DNA of 64,000 nucleotides from Bradysia coprophila (taxonomy: Eukaryota; Arthropoda; Insecta; Diptera; Sciaridae), in assembly GCF_014529535.1 (NCBI RefSeq), contig NW_023503501.1, positions 3,602,150 to 3,666,149 of the forward strand, read 5' to 3'. Below are positions 45,121-58,149 of the stretch, piece after piece; positions within the stretch are counted from its first letter, which is position 1, and every line of letters starts with the position of its first letter. The notes beneath the pieces are model-generated. The model did not search any database and had not been told where the DNA came from. It saw nothing but the letters and a program-made list of their open reading frames with translations. A program made the position numbers and the translations under genes.

Positions 45121-45303
45121 TTTTATATGCTTCCTACTGCGGGACGAAAGAAAAAAATGTAAACCCACGGGCCGAAAGTGACAGATATGTAAGCCCACGC
45201 GGCGAAAGCTTCGCTTTCGCCCCTTTGGCTTACATTTTTCTGTCACTTTCGGCCCTTGGGCTTACATTTTTCAACTTTCGTCCCCAGTAGGCAGCATATA
45301 AAA
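45121..45303. mobile_element. Nested hairpin element 1
   Basis: The ends are TTTTATATGC and GCATATAAAA. The arms contain GGACGAAAG, 'gggccgaaagtgacag' and 'gcgaaagc', folding around 45215. One arm-like fragment is present at about 11234-11295. Confidence 0.65.
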
Positions 45304-45354
45304 CTTAATACGTAACTCTTTCGACCTCCTCAATCGATACGTAAATAACTATTG

Positions 45355-45455
45355 TTGAACACACTCATTACAGATTGTTTAAAATATGAACTTGAAGAAA
45401 AAAAAAAGTTTTTATCAAGTTGACATTTCAAACAATCTGTAATGAGTCGGTTCAA
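45355..45455. mobile_element. Nested hairpin element 2
   Basis: The ends are TTGAAC and GTTCAA; the arms 'ctcattacagattgttt' and 'aaacaatctgtaatgag' enclose an A-rich loop. Confidence 0.6.
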
Positions 45456-45549
45456 TAAAAAGCATCTATTTGTCAAATCATGAGTGTCATCGCCTTCGTG
45501 ATCAACTCAGTAGTGTCTAAACCTGTTCTTTCAGAACCTTGAATACACC

Positions 45550-45975
45550 TACTATTTCAAAACCGGCTCCATCCATAAAATACTGCCATCTATTGATCGT
45601 TGACTTAAACATTCCTAGAAATGTCAAGTCAAATGTGAAACGACGCACGTGTGAATTTCGGAATACAGTTTTCTTGGTCTTCTCCATCTGATTTGAATTA
45701 ATTTAATTGTAAGTTCAACTTGGACATTAGTTAGACACTACACAGCCGACGATGTGCTAATTTCGTTTAACAATTTTCACAAGAAACTAGAGGACAAACC
45801 ACACCATTCAAAGACTTACGATTTTTCAGGAGTTGGATTGGTATAACTGCCTGGACGAAACGAAGTAAAAAGAGGCCTGTCTGCGTAAAAGCGACAATAA
45901 TTCTAAAGACGGGAGGCACAACTCTCGATGCAAGTTTGGCTGTAATAGTTTATCTGGACAATTCTGTGAATCAAA
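45550..45975. promoter_or_regulatory. NOP16 upstream region with a possible 5' leader intron
   Basis: It should contain the NOP16 promoter and leader. A plausible leader intron runs from GTAAGT at 45709 to the TTTTTCAG ending at 45829. I see no certain start site. Confidence 0.35.
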
Positions 45976-46681
45976 ATGAAAATCAAGAAAGTTAAACGTG
46001 GAAAATCGTTCCGCTACAATGTCAACAGGAAACGTGTAAACAATCAAAGACGCGGCACCGGAACAATAAAAGAGTGAGTGTAGAACAGTGACAGTTTCCG
46101 ATTGAACAGATCGTCACATCAACCTATTGAATCTGCTTACAGTCCAGCCATTCGCAAGGCCTGGGATGAACGCAAAACACTGACGAAGAATTTGGTTGCA
46201 ATGGGCATCAGTCGAGATCCGAATGAAATTTTAGCCGTACCGTCAACGAAACAGAAACGTCTCCGAATGATCAAATTGGCCAATGGTTTTGTCGAAGAAG
46301 AACTGGATGAAGAGGTGGCTCGGCCGAAAACTAAATTGGTGGAACAATTGGAGCAGGAAGCGAATGAATATCGCGAAAGTCAGTTCAGGTATGGCTGTTG
46401 TGTTGTAAACGTACAATGGGATTAGCTAAAACGATTCGTTGTTTAGGCTTCCCAAAGGAGTTGTAAAATATGCGAGCTACTTGCTGGACAAATACGGACT
46501 GAATTACAAAGCAATGGTCAAGGACGAGAAAAATTACGATCAAGAAACGTGGAAACAATTGCGAGCGAAAATTCGAAAATTTATGAGCATCCCAGAACAG
46601 TTCAACGTTTACTTGAAACAGAAGAATTTGGATCCCGAAAATTTACCTTGGTCAGAATATGATTCAGATTGTGAACAATAA
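45976..46681 (+). CDS. Nop16: Nucleolar protein 16, 60S ribosome assembly factor
   Basis: NOP16 acts in the nucleolus on pre-60S particles. The exons are 45976-46073, 46143-46388 and 46447-46681, with introns of 69 and 58 bp; the protein is 192 residues, close to the family length. The N-terminus is the highly basic MKIKKVKRGKSFRYNVNRKR typical of the family. The first join makes IKDPAIRKAWDERK; an alternative acceptor at 46111 would insert about ten residues and fits the family less well. The centre has LTKNLVAMGISRDPN, and the C-terminal domain carries LPKGVVKYASYLLDKYG, DEKNYDQETWKQLRAKIRKF and a final acidic YDSDCEQ. The frame is intact. Confidence 0.96.
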
Positions 46682-46682
46682 A
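46677..46682 (+). promoter_or_regulatory. AATAAA overlapping the NOP16 stop codon
   Basis: The hexamer includes the TAA stop (46679-46681). If used, it would give an mRNA with almost no 3' untranslated region. A later, weaker signal may be used instead. Confidence 0.35.
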
Positions 46683-48288
46683 AATAGGTTTCTTTACTGT
46701 TAGTCAGCTGTTCCAGTCTTTTCGTTTTATCGTCAAAAATAGTTTCTGCAGAGGCAGCGAAACGAATTGACAAATTAACAAGTCTAAAATCAGAGCATTC
46801 AGGTGAGAGCACATCGTCGGCTAGACTTGTAGCCAAACAATTTTGGTTTTGTACATACCAATATCATGACATTGATGGGGTGTTTGTTCGAACACGGGTT
46901 AGCATTGAACGGGTGTGATAGGAAAACATTTCGAATTTTTTGTTTGTCGTAGACTGCGACTGCTGTGCGGAACCATATAGCGAAAAATTTAAAATTCTCG
47001 AATTTAGCACCAGATGGCCCCAAACTATTAAAAAAAGGCTGGTCGTCCGTACGAGTTCAAAGAACTGTCGCTCGTCAAATTTGGTGGAGATTTGGCCGAG
47101 CAACGCACTCCAAGAACAGGCACGAGAACAGAATTAAATAAGAGGCCTCCACGACGCCGTAGTACGAGAACAAAATTAAATAAAAATTCAGTTTTTGTAT
47201 GTTGGTAAATGCGTTACGGACGTTCCATACAAAAACGGCCAAACCGATCGTTAAAAAAATCTGTTCGTTATTGGAGTGCGTTGGGCCGAACTATAAATCT
47301 TTCATCGTTACTTTGTGTTCTGTTAGTTCCATTAAAAAATTAACTTCAAATCCCTCCCTCGGTCTGTTTGTTATTTGTTTTAAATTTTGGGTGAACGTTC
47401 CCCTGTAGCCAGAACGTATGAAAAATAATTTTTGTAACAAGACGAGAGAAGACGTAAGACATATTAAAAAAAATCGTATTGCAGATTTGGATAGAGGACC
47501 TTCGGAACTGTCGAGAAATAACTTTTCAAAAATCAAAAACCGAAAACATGCACTTTTCATCTGGAAATTTCTCCGGCTGCATGACAGTTACATGGGCGTG
47601 TGGGTGGGGTGTTCTTGGAAAGGTAATTGAATGTACGTTCGGGGCAAATAGTCGATCTGTCGATCACGGGGTGTAGAACGCAACCCTGACGAGTTAAGAG
47701 CAGTTGAAAGTATGGGTAAAAGTTTAATTATTTAGGCGAACTTGTGACGGTTCCTGTGCATCCAAAAAGCAACAAAAACATAAAAAAACTCTTTTCCCTA
47801 ATTGGTACTGGTCTTTGCGAATGACACCACACATGTATGGGTACTGGTATAATGACCGCAAGCTTGACGTGCAAATACAGCTTACCTAGATAGTTAAGGC
47901 ACACATCAAAAAGTCCACTTTAAAATGCGTCCGATTTCGGCAGGTCGTTTTTCAAAAGAATCCCTCAAAATGAAAATTGGTCTCTAAATTTCTGATGAAT
48001 CATTGCTGAAATTAGAACAAACATCAGCACAGCTACTGTAGCAGTGCTGTGAACAAATCCTTCACTTCACTCGGTAGATACATTGTAGATTCTACAAGTT
48101 TAAGCTTGCAAGCGTTAAATTCGTCGAAGAATAGAAGATTTATCTCTGTTGAAGGGTCTGACTAAATTTAGCCTGTTATCGTACAGTCAATAAACTCGTC
48201 CGTGTAATTATTTATTTGATTTCGATTTCTAAGTGGGCTTTGAATGTATTGTGTCGAAGTTCTGATTTTTTTTCGCGGTTTTGAAGCA
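46683..48288. other. Gene-free intergenic DNA
   Basis: Phrases near 47705-47850 ('agagcagttgaaa', 'cacatgtatgggtactgg') and 47930 are shared with about 39500-39985, suggesting two decayed copies of one repeat. Frames 46864-47103, 47291-47560 and 47418-47630 have no recognisable family. Confidence 0.5.
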
Positions 48289-48297
48289 TTATCTGTT

Positions 48298-48970
48298 AGG
48301 TACATGTCGCTGGCACCGCCACCATTTAGGGCTGTGTCGAGTTATGGCTCATTTTAAAGGGCTCGTTTAGGGCTGACGATAAAAATCGGAGACCGCTTGT
48401 TCCATAATCGCCCGAAGTCTTGGCTCCAAACTCTGGACCGGTTTCAATCATCAGCCCTAAATGAGCCCTAAACGATAGACTATAATTTTAGTCAGACGCT
48501 TTTTAAATATCGTTGAAAGAGCTAATGGAGAAAGCTGAATATCATTGGCGGGATAGCAGCCCTAAACTCAGGATTGGCTTCAATTGTCAGCCCTAAGCTA
48601 GCCCCAAACGTTAATATATACTTTCAACTAGGAACACTATGAATAACATCCAAAACTGCCAATATGACATGTTTTTTCGAGAAAAAATTGAAAAACTATG
48701 GTATTTGAGCAGCCCTAAACTCGGGACCGGTTTCAATCGTCAGCCCTAAACTAGCCCCAAATCATAGATTGAGTGGAAAGTCAAAAACCTATTCAGTTTA
48801 TGACAAAACACTTAAGTGACATGCTTGAAAACTTCAAAACGGTATAACTCACGTAAATCGACAGCCCTAAACTCGGGACCGGTTTTATTCGTCAGCCCTA
48901 AACGAGCCCTTTAAAATGAGCCATAACTCGACACAGCCCTAAATGGTGGCGGTGCCAGCGACATGTACCT
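48298..48970. mobile_element. Mutator-like MITE with 9-bp target duplication
   Basis: The 673-bp element has near-perfect inverted ends of about 80 bases, from AGGTACATGTCGCTGGCACC onward, and is flanked by TTATCTGTT on both sides (48289-48297 and 48971-48979). A 9-bp duplication and long terminal repeats are typical of Mutator-like elements. The interior is built from about four copies of a module with 'cagccctaaac' and 'gggaccggtttcaatcgtca', spaced about 140-170 bases, so the subterminal repeats run through the whole element. No transposase frame. Confidence 0.8.
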
Positions 48971-48979
48971 TTATCTGTT

Positions 48980-50409
48980 GGCAGCTGAGAAGAGAATTGA
49001 TTGGATCAAAGATCTTTTCGTGATGAAGAACCACGGTAAGATATTTTAAGTACTAAAGAACCTTAAAAATAATAATTCGGATTTGCCATTTGTTCTTATT
49101 CTTGCCCAGTTCAATTGGATCTTTTTAGTTTCAATTCCTTTAGTTTTGATGACTTTTAAGAGAGGACATTTCGAGAATTATTTCTCAAACTTTTTTCTGC
49201 TGCAGTAGAACTAAACATTAGTTCCAACTGTTCATTGTGACGGAGAACTACTGAACAACCGATGATGGTGAGCCATATAGTGTTCTGAGGTCGAAGCAAT
49301 GTCTCCGAGTCGATAGAAAACTTCAGTGGTTTTCCTCTCATAATTCACTAAACGTGAATATTAGGAATGGAAATAGGAAGAGTTGTGAAATTCGGTTGAA
49401 GCTAGTCGAAAGACTCTGTTAGTACTTAGTATTGTGTACGCTTCTGACATTAGAAGGTTGATTTTCCCGCTGACTATCGACTACGAGTTTGAATAGTCAG
49501 CTGTTAAAGCGCAATGTTAAAAATACGGTGTATGCTCCTTATATACTGAGTATCAAGTACCTGTTCCAATTATCTTATTACATCAATATGAACAGTTCAA
49601 AAACTTGTTGCTTCACTAAGTTTAATGTAAACAAAATGTAAACAGAAGTCAAAAGATACACAACCAGAGCGCACAGCGCAATAAAGCCAAACGCAATTCG
49701 CAGTGTTAATGTATCTTAACTTTTGACTATTTATATACGAATATGATTGATTGCATTACGTTTACACCTTACGAGGTGATCATAAAAAAATAATGAAATT
49801 TTATGAAACATTTATACACTTGATACGGACGACGATGATGGGTCTCTCTCTGGCTATATCAACTACACCCATCAACTCAACACGGTATAATACAAGTATA
49901 ATTTCGGAATAAAATCGCGTTTCGTCAGGTGTGCTTGACAAATTATCTGATAAAAAAGCGTTTGTCTAATTGTTTTATAATTTGTGTGTCTGTCTTCGCG
50001 GCAGTTTCTTTTGATACCGAAATATAAATGAACTCGAGTATCAACATCGAACCGTATGATATGTGTATAGTTGGGAGACCGTCGATTAATAACATTGATA
50101 CGATACGTAAAATGTGAAATTACTAACGAAAGAACTTGCTACCATTTAGACGGTCCATCTACAATGGAATTCAAACAATTTCAAGTTTCAGGAAAGATAA
50201 TTATTACTGAAAAAAGGACAAAAATAATGACCACTAGGTATTGGGAAGCAGATCTACTAAGCCCTTTGCATATCCTGTTCCAGTATAAAACCCTAATAAG
50301 AGAAGATATGTCAGGAAACACACTTCATAATTCTGCGAGTTCTAAAACTGTGACTGTATGGGATAGCTCGAATTAACTCTTCTTAGATGACAAACAATCA
50401 ACTGATTCA
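48980..50409. other. Gene-free DNA
   Basis: No supported gene. The + frame 50071-50376 and the minus frame 49156-49341 have no recognisable family. Confidence 0.5.
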
Positions 50410-51240
50410 CTATTGGATCTATTACTTCATTTGATCTAAGTATTTTGGTATTTTCAACGAACTGAAATTTCAAATCTTTTACTTCATATTTTTGGACTTG
50501 CATTTTGCTATAATAGACCTAATTTGTTCGAGCTTCTCGTTTATTCCTGAAGTCATTATCAATAACAGGTGATAGCCTAAATTATTGCATTTAGGTGATC
50601 AACAAAGTGTTACGTATGTCGTACATGAAAACACGCAATTTTTAATCATTTTTTATAAACACGACTGATAACACAACATAATAATTTCTACATTAAGCAC
50701 CCAATGCAGTAAGTTGTAACAATTTACACCTACAAAATATAAATGTTTCCACTCAATTAAGCGATAAGACTTTTATCGGTCTATTTCGACAAAAGTGCAC
50801 ATCCGAAAATAGAAATGGAACGAGGGGATTTTAAAGTGTTAATTTTGATGGTATGGAAATCATTCTTGACCTAAGCCAAAGTGAATGGATTGGGTAGATA
50901 GTGGAAGAGTTGGTTTTCAAGTCGTTAAGCGATAATAGGAATTGAAGCGAGAGTCAATAAGTAACGCTGAGGGATGTGGGATTATTTGGAAAATTTCACC
51001 TTTGACAGAAGGCACGCATATCATCAATGTTTCAATGGGTGGATTTTTTTGAAACATTTTTGTTTTATGTACTCACATTCGGCAAGCATTTCAGAAAATT
51101 TACCATCGGATCTATTACTTCATTTGTGCTGAGTATTTTCAAAAGATTGAAATTTCGCAATCTTGTACTTCAATTGTTCTGAATATGTTTTTTTGTATAT
51201 AAGACCACATTAGTCAGATCCTGCAGTCGGTGTCGATAGC
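50410..51240 (+). repeat. Two direct copies of an ATCTATTACTTCATTTG repeat
   Basis: At about 50410-50545 and 51106-51240 the same order of phrases occurs: GGATCTATTACTTCATTTG, then 'agtattttc', 'tgaaatttc', and 'aatctt-tacttca'. The second copy continues to 'tatataagaccacattagtc' and 'cgatagcagataac'. No coding content. Confidence 0.65.
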
Positions 51241-53819
51241 AGATAACTTCATGAATAACATGAAAAATTTGAGTACTATTCTGGAGCAATTTTGGAACTT
51301 CCAAAAGACCGTACCAACAGAAATACACTTTCTCTCTCATTTCGGCTATTCGGCAAAACGGAAAATATTCAAAAATAGTCTCAGTATACCACCAACGATG
51401 ACAAAAATCGTGTGCCATCCAGCAACTCATTTCCATGAATTACAAATTTAATATTTTCCAACTGTGCGTTCCCTCTTCTAAACAAATTCAAATGGAAAAC
51501 GAAAACCAGTAAGAGGAAGTAAAATTGACAATAAGAAATAATAAAAACAAACCTGACAGGATTTCGTCTGACAATGAAAGAAGTTCATTCATTCCAGCAG
51601 CTAAAACAACTTCCATTCATTTTTACACACATATTTTACATCCAATTCACGCGGAAAGATATGTGTGTAGGTAGTGCCAAGACTGTTCGCGGTTATTACA
51701 ATATTTTCGTATAGGATAGTACCCGTTGAATGCGATATATAGAGGTTTTATATCAAACCGAATAAACAGAAAATCTATGTAGACATAACTCGATCCACAC
51801 TATCGTATAACAGTGTAAGATACAGAGAGACTCAACACTTTAAAGAAAAAAAAAAGAAAAAAAAATGAAAATGTTGTGTGTTAGCTTAGCGCGTATGGTA
51901 TCGATGGATTTTGTTGTGTTTTTTCTTTATTTCTTTGTAAAGTTTGTATATTCTTTGGTGTTGTGTGTAGTAACGTTGTTTTAGATTTTGCGCGACATAA
52001 AGTTTAGTAAGTCGCGAACCGTCTGCGCGGTATGATTTAAGTTCTTGTGTGTTAGGGTTAAGCCTTGTAGTGTTGTTAAAGCGATATTATTACACAATAT
52101 TAACAATAATATACAAAAAATGTGAGTTTTTAGTTTATTTATTTATCGGTATTGTTGAAAGAAGAATTAATTTTTTTTTGGTTGAAAGAAGAATTAATTT
52201 TTTTTGGTTGATTGCAAATTGATTTATTAAAAAAAGAGGAGGTGACATAATTATTGGCAATTAAAATATTTTTTGTTTTGTAGATTAATTTTCACCATAT
52301 AAGAGAGTGATAAATGATAAATCATTAAATTACTATTAAAAAATGTCTGAAAATTAATTTTAAGCGACAGAGAGACCCTTGCGTGAAAAAAAACGTTTTT
52401 TTTATTGTCGAAAAAAGTGAGAGTTCGTATGTGGTAATTTTAATGATAATTTGATACCAATAATTGAGCAGGCATTGTTATGACTATCGAGCTATAAAAG
52501 TTCGACATTGGAAGTTTTTTTTTATTGAAATGCAACAAAACAACAAAAAAATCATCGTTAAAGTCCTGTAATGAATTGTGACGTGCTGTACGATTATATT
52601 TTTTTCATGAGTTAAAATTTATTGTTTATAGATAACCTTAAAAACAATTTTAATTATTTGAACGGGGCATATATATATACGACCATAAACGGTTAAAACA
52701 TCTGCAACATGTTTCTATATTAAATAATGGTCCTTCAATGTTCGATTTATCGCCTTATATGTAAATTTAATATTTTTAATTTTAGATTTTTTTTTGTTTT
52801 GTTTTGTATTTCATTTTGTTTGCAACGAAACGTTTTTTTTTCTCAATAATTTTTTTTTTCTCTGTAAAAGTTAGATCGAATTGTTATTTGTATATGTAAT
52901 ACAACTTCCCAATGGAATTCACATCGTAGATACGCGATAATTTCAAAAACTTTGTTTTTTTTGTATGAATGTGGACCGAGTACATCCAACAGACAATGAA
53001 CAAATGATAGAGTTGAGCAAGTCCATTTTTGTTTAACAAGATCCAACCCTAGCGCAGCCCTGCTTCTAGCATGAACATAGAACATATTCGGAGGCTGATG
53101 AAATCACAGTAGGCACTGCGGTTCCTTTGACCTGCTGTCGTTGTATGATTGAAAACACACAATACAAAAACCATATGTGGTTATCACTAAAGTCTCCAAA
53201 TTTGACACTTGTCAATTCAGTGTTCATGCTAGTAGCAGTGCTGTGACCCTACACATTTTTTTTGCATAAACCAAAAACTTATCACCCGCACTATCCATAT
53301 ACGACTATCTTATAGTATATACTCGATAATCAATACATCAAAAAAAAAAGGAACGCCTAACGAATGCTTAACGGTCTTTTATGAATCCTAGGATAATATT
53401 ATGACGTCATGCACATCGCACAACAATAGCAACAGTGACAGATTTAATGTCAGATTGAATACCCGAAATGTGCATTTATTGTACGTTTATAATACCCGAA
53501 CACAATAATAGTATATTACGTCCCTGCTTGTAAGTTTATCGTTCTGGTAACTTGCAGTGCAAATACTTTGTTCAAGTTCGTATTACTTTACTGGCATCTT
53601 CGAAAAACAACAACATAAAAAGTAATAGTACAAAACCGCTCACATTTACACCAATCTGTTATCGATATGGCGACGGCGATAAAAATAAACGATAAGCTCT
53701 GGCTAATGTGGTCATAAAGGGACCCCAAGATAAGTTTTTACTATTTCACTCGTTTTTTTCGTAGCATTCATTCCACGTGCCTCTCTTTACATAAGCTCCA
53801 TTACACGCGTATGACGTAT
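51241..53819. other. Gene-free AT-rich DNA
   Basis: Long runs of A and T (for example about 51845-51870 and 52170-52205). Around 51960-52120 the sequence is less AT-rich and ends in a good donor (AAT|GTGAGT), so it could be a non-coding exon of an unseen gene, but nothing else supports this. Frames 51230-51451 and 52843-53085 are not credible. Confidence 0.4.
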
Positions 53820-54020
53820 GAGTCATAAGAAACGCATCTATGTTAACCTGTAACAGATGACTGTCATCATTATCGACAGCAATAATAAACAACATGCTCT
53901 GACTAATAAGGTCTTATATAGCAAAAAGCATGTTCAAAACAAATGAAGTAAAAGATTGCTGAAATCAATCTCTGAAAAACTTCGATCAAATGAAGTAATA
54001 GATCAGATAGTAAAACTGTT
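53820..54020 (-). repeat. ATCTATTACTTCATTTG repeat, reverse copy
   Basis: It reads in reverse complement of 51106-51240: 'gacagatgactgtcatcatt…' region, 'gactaataaggtcttatata', 'caaatgaagtaaaagatt', then 'tcaaatgaagtaatagatc'. Confidence 0.65.
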
Positions 54021-57000
54021 AATATGCTTGTCGTCTGTGACAGATTACAAGTAATGAAAAGATTTTGATCCAAGTGGTTAACAATTTTTAAGGTCAAAAG
54101 AGGTACTAGATTCGGTAAATTTAAAAAAGGCCTATCGTCTCTAAAAATTGTTGAAAATGACTGGCAAGAGTTCGAATTTTAAATTACAACATAGACTTAC
54201 GGTGTGAAGTAAAAAGATCATGAGATCTTCATGAGATGTGAACTGGACTCATAAAAGTTAAGCAAAATTCGTTTCTTTTTCAACTCAACTTAGTTGATTA
54301 ATAAATTTTTTTATTTTTACTTCAAAACGGCAAAAAAAACAACATTAACGCCATCAATGAACCTCGGTCTAATAGAATATATTGAAGCGATTTCATGAAA
54401 TGGATTCTGGTTTTGACGAGTGGGTAGACTGCCTCTTAACTCTTGAGTCATAGAATTTTCAATATTTTTTTTTTACTTTTTAATATTTTTTTCCGATTCA
54501 TTTAGCTGTTTGCTGAATATTTTTTTTCTTACTTCTTCTCGTGATCATAATTTATTTCAATGATCCACACATTGTATCGAATTTCGTTAGTCTTTTACAC
54601 ACAGCGGAAGAAAAAAAAACATTGTTCATTTAAAGCGATTTATCTTGTATACTCCTCCATGGTCACGGTATAGATATTTTTTCCAGCCCTGAGTCAGCTG
54701 TTTCCACACTTGATCAAAAGAAAAGCCCACGCAATTTTTTTTGCATAAATTTATGCTTAATTTACCTTTGTGTGCTAACGATGTACACTGATCATCAGCG
54801 AAGATGATATTTATTTTGCCTGGGCTTTGATTGATTGACTTAAATTTAAAAAAAAAAAAGTTTTGTCAGTTGTACTGATCGCGGAAGATTATTGTGTCAT
54901 TACCGGGTGTTCGTTGGAAATTATATCGAAAATTTGGTGAATTTTTTTTTAAATAATTTGCAAAGCAAGGTCAACAGTTTAGTATAATGTGCTCGGGAAG
55001 AAAGTGAGAGAATTTATAGGCTGTATCCTAATTTCCCGTTTCACTTTATGTTTTCATCGGTGTGACAAATTTATTGTTTTCACTGTTGAGGAAAAGACGA
55101 AACACTTACCATCAGGATTTTTTCCCCATTCTCACTTTCTTTACTTTTTAGTAAACGTTTCGACAAAATTAAGCAATTTTTCTTGGAATTTTCTCTCGAT
55201 TTTCTCGAGTTCCAGGCAATTCGAGAAATTCGAGAAAAATTAAAAAAACATTTTCTCAAAAATATGCCCTGCAGCGAACAGATACATCAAATTCAATTTT
55301 CCCCACCACAATTAGATTCTACCCGAAAAAAAATCGCCAAAAATATGTAGGGTTTTAAAGCTTACATTTTTTTGAGGTCTTCTGTTAATAATGAAACAGT
55401 TTACGCCATTGACGCGATACTGAAATAGCTATGCTTGAACACAATTTACTCACGTAGTTTCACTCTCGTTGAGCGCCTCTTGTCTATTCTACTCTAGGGA
55501 CGACAAAGATGTTATAACTAAAAGAACAAGCAATATTGTCTATGGTGATGATTCAGAGTTTCTGCTTCACATTTTTAACATTGGTCGACTATTACGAACA
55601 AAACATTTTACCAAATGAAACAAATTTGTAGTCATAAGGCATAAAATGTCGAGTACGTTTTTCTGAAAATGGTTTTATGTTATCTGATCACACATATAAT
55701 AATGTATGACCAACGCACTGAATGTAGAATTAGAAAAAAAAGCGAGAAGTTGAACAAAAACGAAATGCAAAATCCGAATGAAAATTCAAACCGCAAACCA
55801 TTTTTCTTTATTTGTTGGTTTGATTAATCTGTTCGTATTTTTCACTGTTCATTTCAATAAAAGATAATTTATTGAATTTTGATTGTCACTCGTTTATTAA
55901 CTATTTAAAAGAATTAAAAGCCAAATGAAAGAACCTTAAAACAATTTAACAAAAATGTTTAGCTCTCTCGTATAACCGACCAGCGAGTGCGGTTAAACTA
56001 ATTTGTCTTAATACACATTCTCATTATTGCTTGTACAAAGAGTTTAAGATCTATCGCACATGGTTACATTTCTATATTCAATTCGATTCGAAACATGAGC
56101 TTACGTTCATTTGTGGTTTTGTGAATTTTTTTTATTATTAAAATTAACCATGGGCATGTGTAAGTACAAGGTATATCTATATGGGTATACCACAAGCAGA
56201 ACTATTTTGTTGTTAGAATATCCCATTAATCGAAATCGAATACAACGAAAAATCTATTTGTAATTTTCCTAAACATTTCATTTATTTATTACAACTGGTG
56301 GTGGAACACATCGTGTCTTTTTCGGCTGCATATAATATTTTAAACTATAAATTCAATTATGTTTTGCATTGTACTGTCATATAGGGTTTGTCACTTTGAA
56401 TATTTATTTTTTCTCTTCAACTTGGAAGAAATTAATTGCTCAAAATTGATTCGAAACAGATGTTGAGCAACATACAAATTGTTTTATATGAATCATTTAG
56501 TGTTGTACTCAGATGGTTGGGCGCCGAATAGAATTTGGTATACAAATTGAAAGGTAGAATGATGCGGGAAAGTGCAACAAATTACTGTTAACCAAGTAAC
56601 CGCTTCACAACGTCATCAGACCTTTAAAAAAATAATCTTTTCCTGACACTATTTTGGATTTGGTCGAACAAAAGTTTTTCTGCACAAAGAGTTACGGCAA
56701 ATAATTCTTTTTTTCAACAGTATGAAACACTAGTGATAGATTCTCTGCTTCTTCCATTGAGTTCATATCTTGTCAAAAATTGTTTTTCGTGTTGATAAAA
56801 GTTTCCTTCGTGAGAAAACTATTTTAATGGTAGGACCTTTAATGTTTTGTTAAACCAAAACACCCACCTTATCTCATTGGACAGCTTTCAAAATCTTAAG
56901 GCTTCTTTTGATTGCCATGGGAAAAGTGGAAAAAAAACTAGTTTGAAGCTATCGAAAGCTCTTTAAAAGCGAAGGCACAGAAACAGTAGCAACACTAGAA

Positions 57001-57079
57001 TTATAGCAATGCTATGCTATGCAATGCTATGCTAAATGAAACTCGAATTTTCGAGATCCACATACGAACATTAAGGTAA
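54021..57079. other. Gene-free AT-rich DNA
   Basis: Long AT-rich sequence with many homopolymer runs. A tandem 'gctatgctatgcaatgctatg' block lies at about 57009-57033. The + frame 54989-55243 is not supported. Confidence 0.45.
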
Positions 57080-57270
57080 TGAATTGAACAAGTTGCGGAC
57101 AGCTGTCATCTGTTATCGATAATGATTTCAAGAGTAAATGACAAGCTATCTGACTGATGCTGACTTATATAGAAAAGCATATCAAAAAAACAGAAGTAAA
57201 AGATTCGAAAACAGATTAATGGAAAATATGTAGATCAAATGAAGTACTAGATTACATAGTAAAACTGCTC
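57080..57270 (-). repeat. ATCTATTACTTCATTTG repeat, reverse copy
   Basis: It contains 'gacagctgtcatctgttatc', 'gacttatatagaaaagcata', 'cagaagtaaaagatt' and 'gatcaaatgaagtactagat', in the same order as the copy at 53820-54020. Confidence 0.65.
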
Positions 57271-58149
57271 TGAAAAAATTCAAACTTGTTTCTAAATTGA
57301 AATGTAAAAATTTAACTCAAATCAATTAATTAATTTATTTATTTGTAGATTCAATGGCAAACAAACGGCATGCCGTGGATATGTGCAGCATTCGTGGTGC
57401 AACCTGATTTTTTTTTCTTCAATAGAAACAACAAAACATTACAGTGTGTACACCAGTGTGTAGGATAATAGACATTTTATTACACAAATTATATTTTTTG
57501 TTTTGTTTATTCTTAGTGTTCGTATTAAATAATAAATTAAAATAAATTGAAATTCTGTTACTATAATTCAAATTATACAAAATTAAAGAATTGGAAAAAA
57601 AGAGTTGAATATATCTGCAGCGGTGCTGTATAGTTACTTGTGTAATTAGAAATAATTGCAACTAGTGAGTAGTGCTTGTCAGAAAGAAAAAAGTTTAACA
57701 TACGCCAATGTGGAATAACATTCTGGGATGGATTAACATTTTCATGCATTGCCGATAGTGTGTAAATGACATAGACGCTGAATCGAAAAGTGAGTAGACG
57801 TTTTTCTGTATTATTATTAGTATAACTCGAGATTAAGTTTATTGTGTGCTAATTAAATGTACAAAAGAAACGAAAATTACAATATCAAATGATGACAAGA
57901 CGAAAATGTTGTTTCGGAATCGGATTCGAAGTATTAAAATATTCGATTTATTAAAACAGTCTCATTTAACAGTTTACAACATTCGCATATAAGTCGGATA
58001 GCTTTTCGCGCTACAATTTTGATGTCAGACTTGAATTTTATTAAAATGCATTTGGCGCCAATTTTACGTATTTGGTTGTTACTTAGTTCACTTGCATTTT
58101 CAATAATCACTTGGCAAACGCGGCAAGTACATTAATTTATACCAGTATA
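57271..58149. other. Gene-free AT-rich DNA
   Basis: After TTTATTTGTAG at about 57338-57348 comes a short less AT-rich stretch that is open in one frame (…QTNGMPWICAAFVVQPD…). It could be mistaken for an exon, but it lacks a donor and partners. I see nothing else. Confidence 0.4.

Larger units (their letters stand above)
45049..45541. mobile_element. hAT-like MITE (GTTCTGAAAG family), copy 2 with two nested hairpins
   Basis: The ends carry GTTCTGAAAGAACAGGTT and its complement, with 'acgaaggcg' and 'cgccttcgt' inside, as in copy 1. The flanks are AATACATT (45041-45048) and AATACACC (45542-45549), a decayed 8-bp duplication. It is twice as long as copy 1 because two further palindromes lie inside it, at 45121-45303 and 45355-45455. 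Confidence 0.65.

Noticed and set aside
46102..46142. Alternative NOP16 acceptor giving an extra SSHQPIESAYS segment
   Set aside because: The acceptor at 46142 has a better pyrimidine tract and gives IKDPAIRKAW, closer to the family; the longer form is possible but less likely.
57345..57420. Possible exon after a TTTATTTGTAG acceptor
   Set aside because: No donor, no partner exon and no recognisable protein; a single acceptor-like match in AT-rich DNA is expected by chance.
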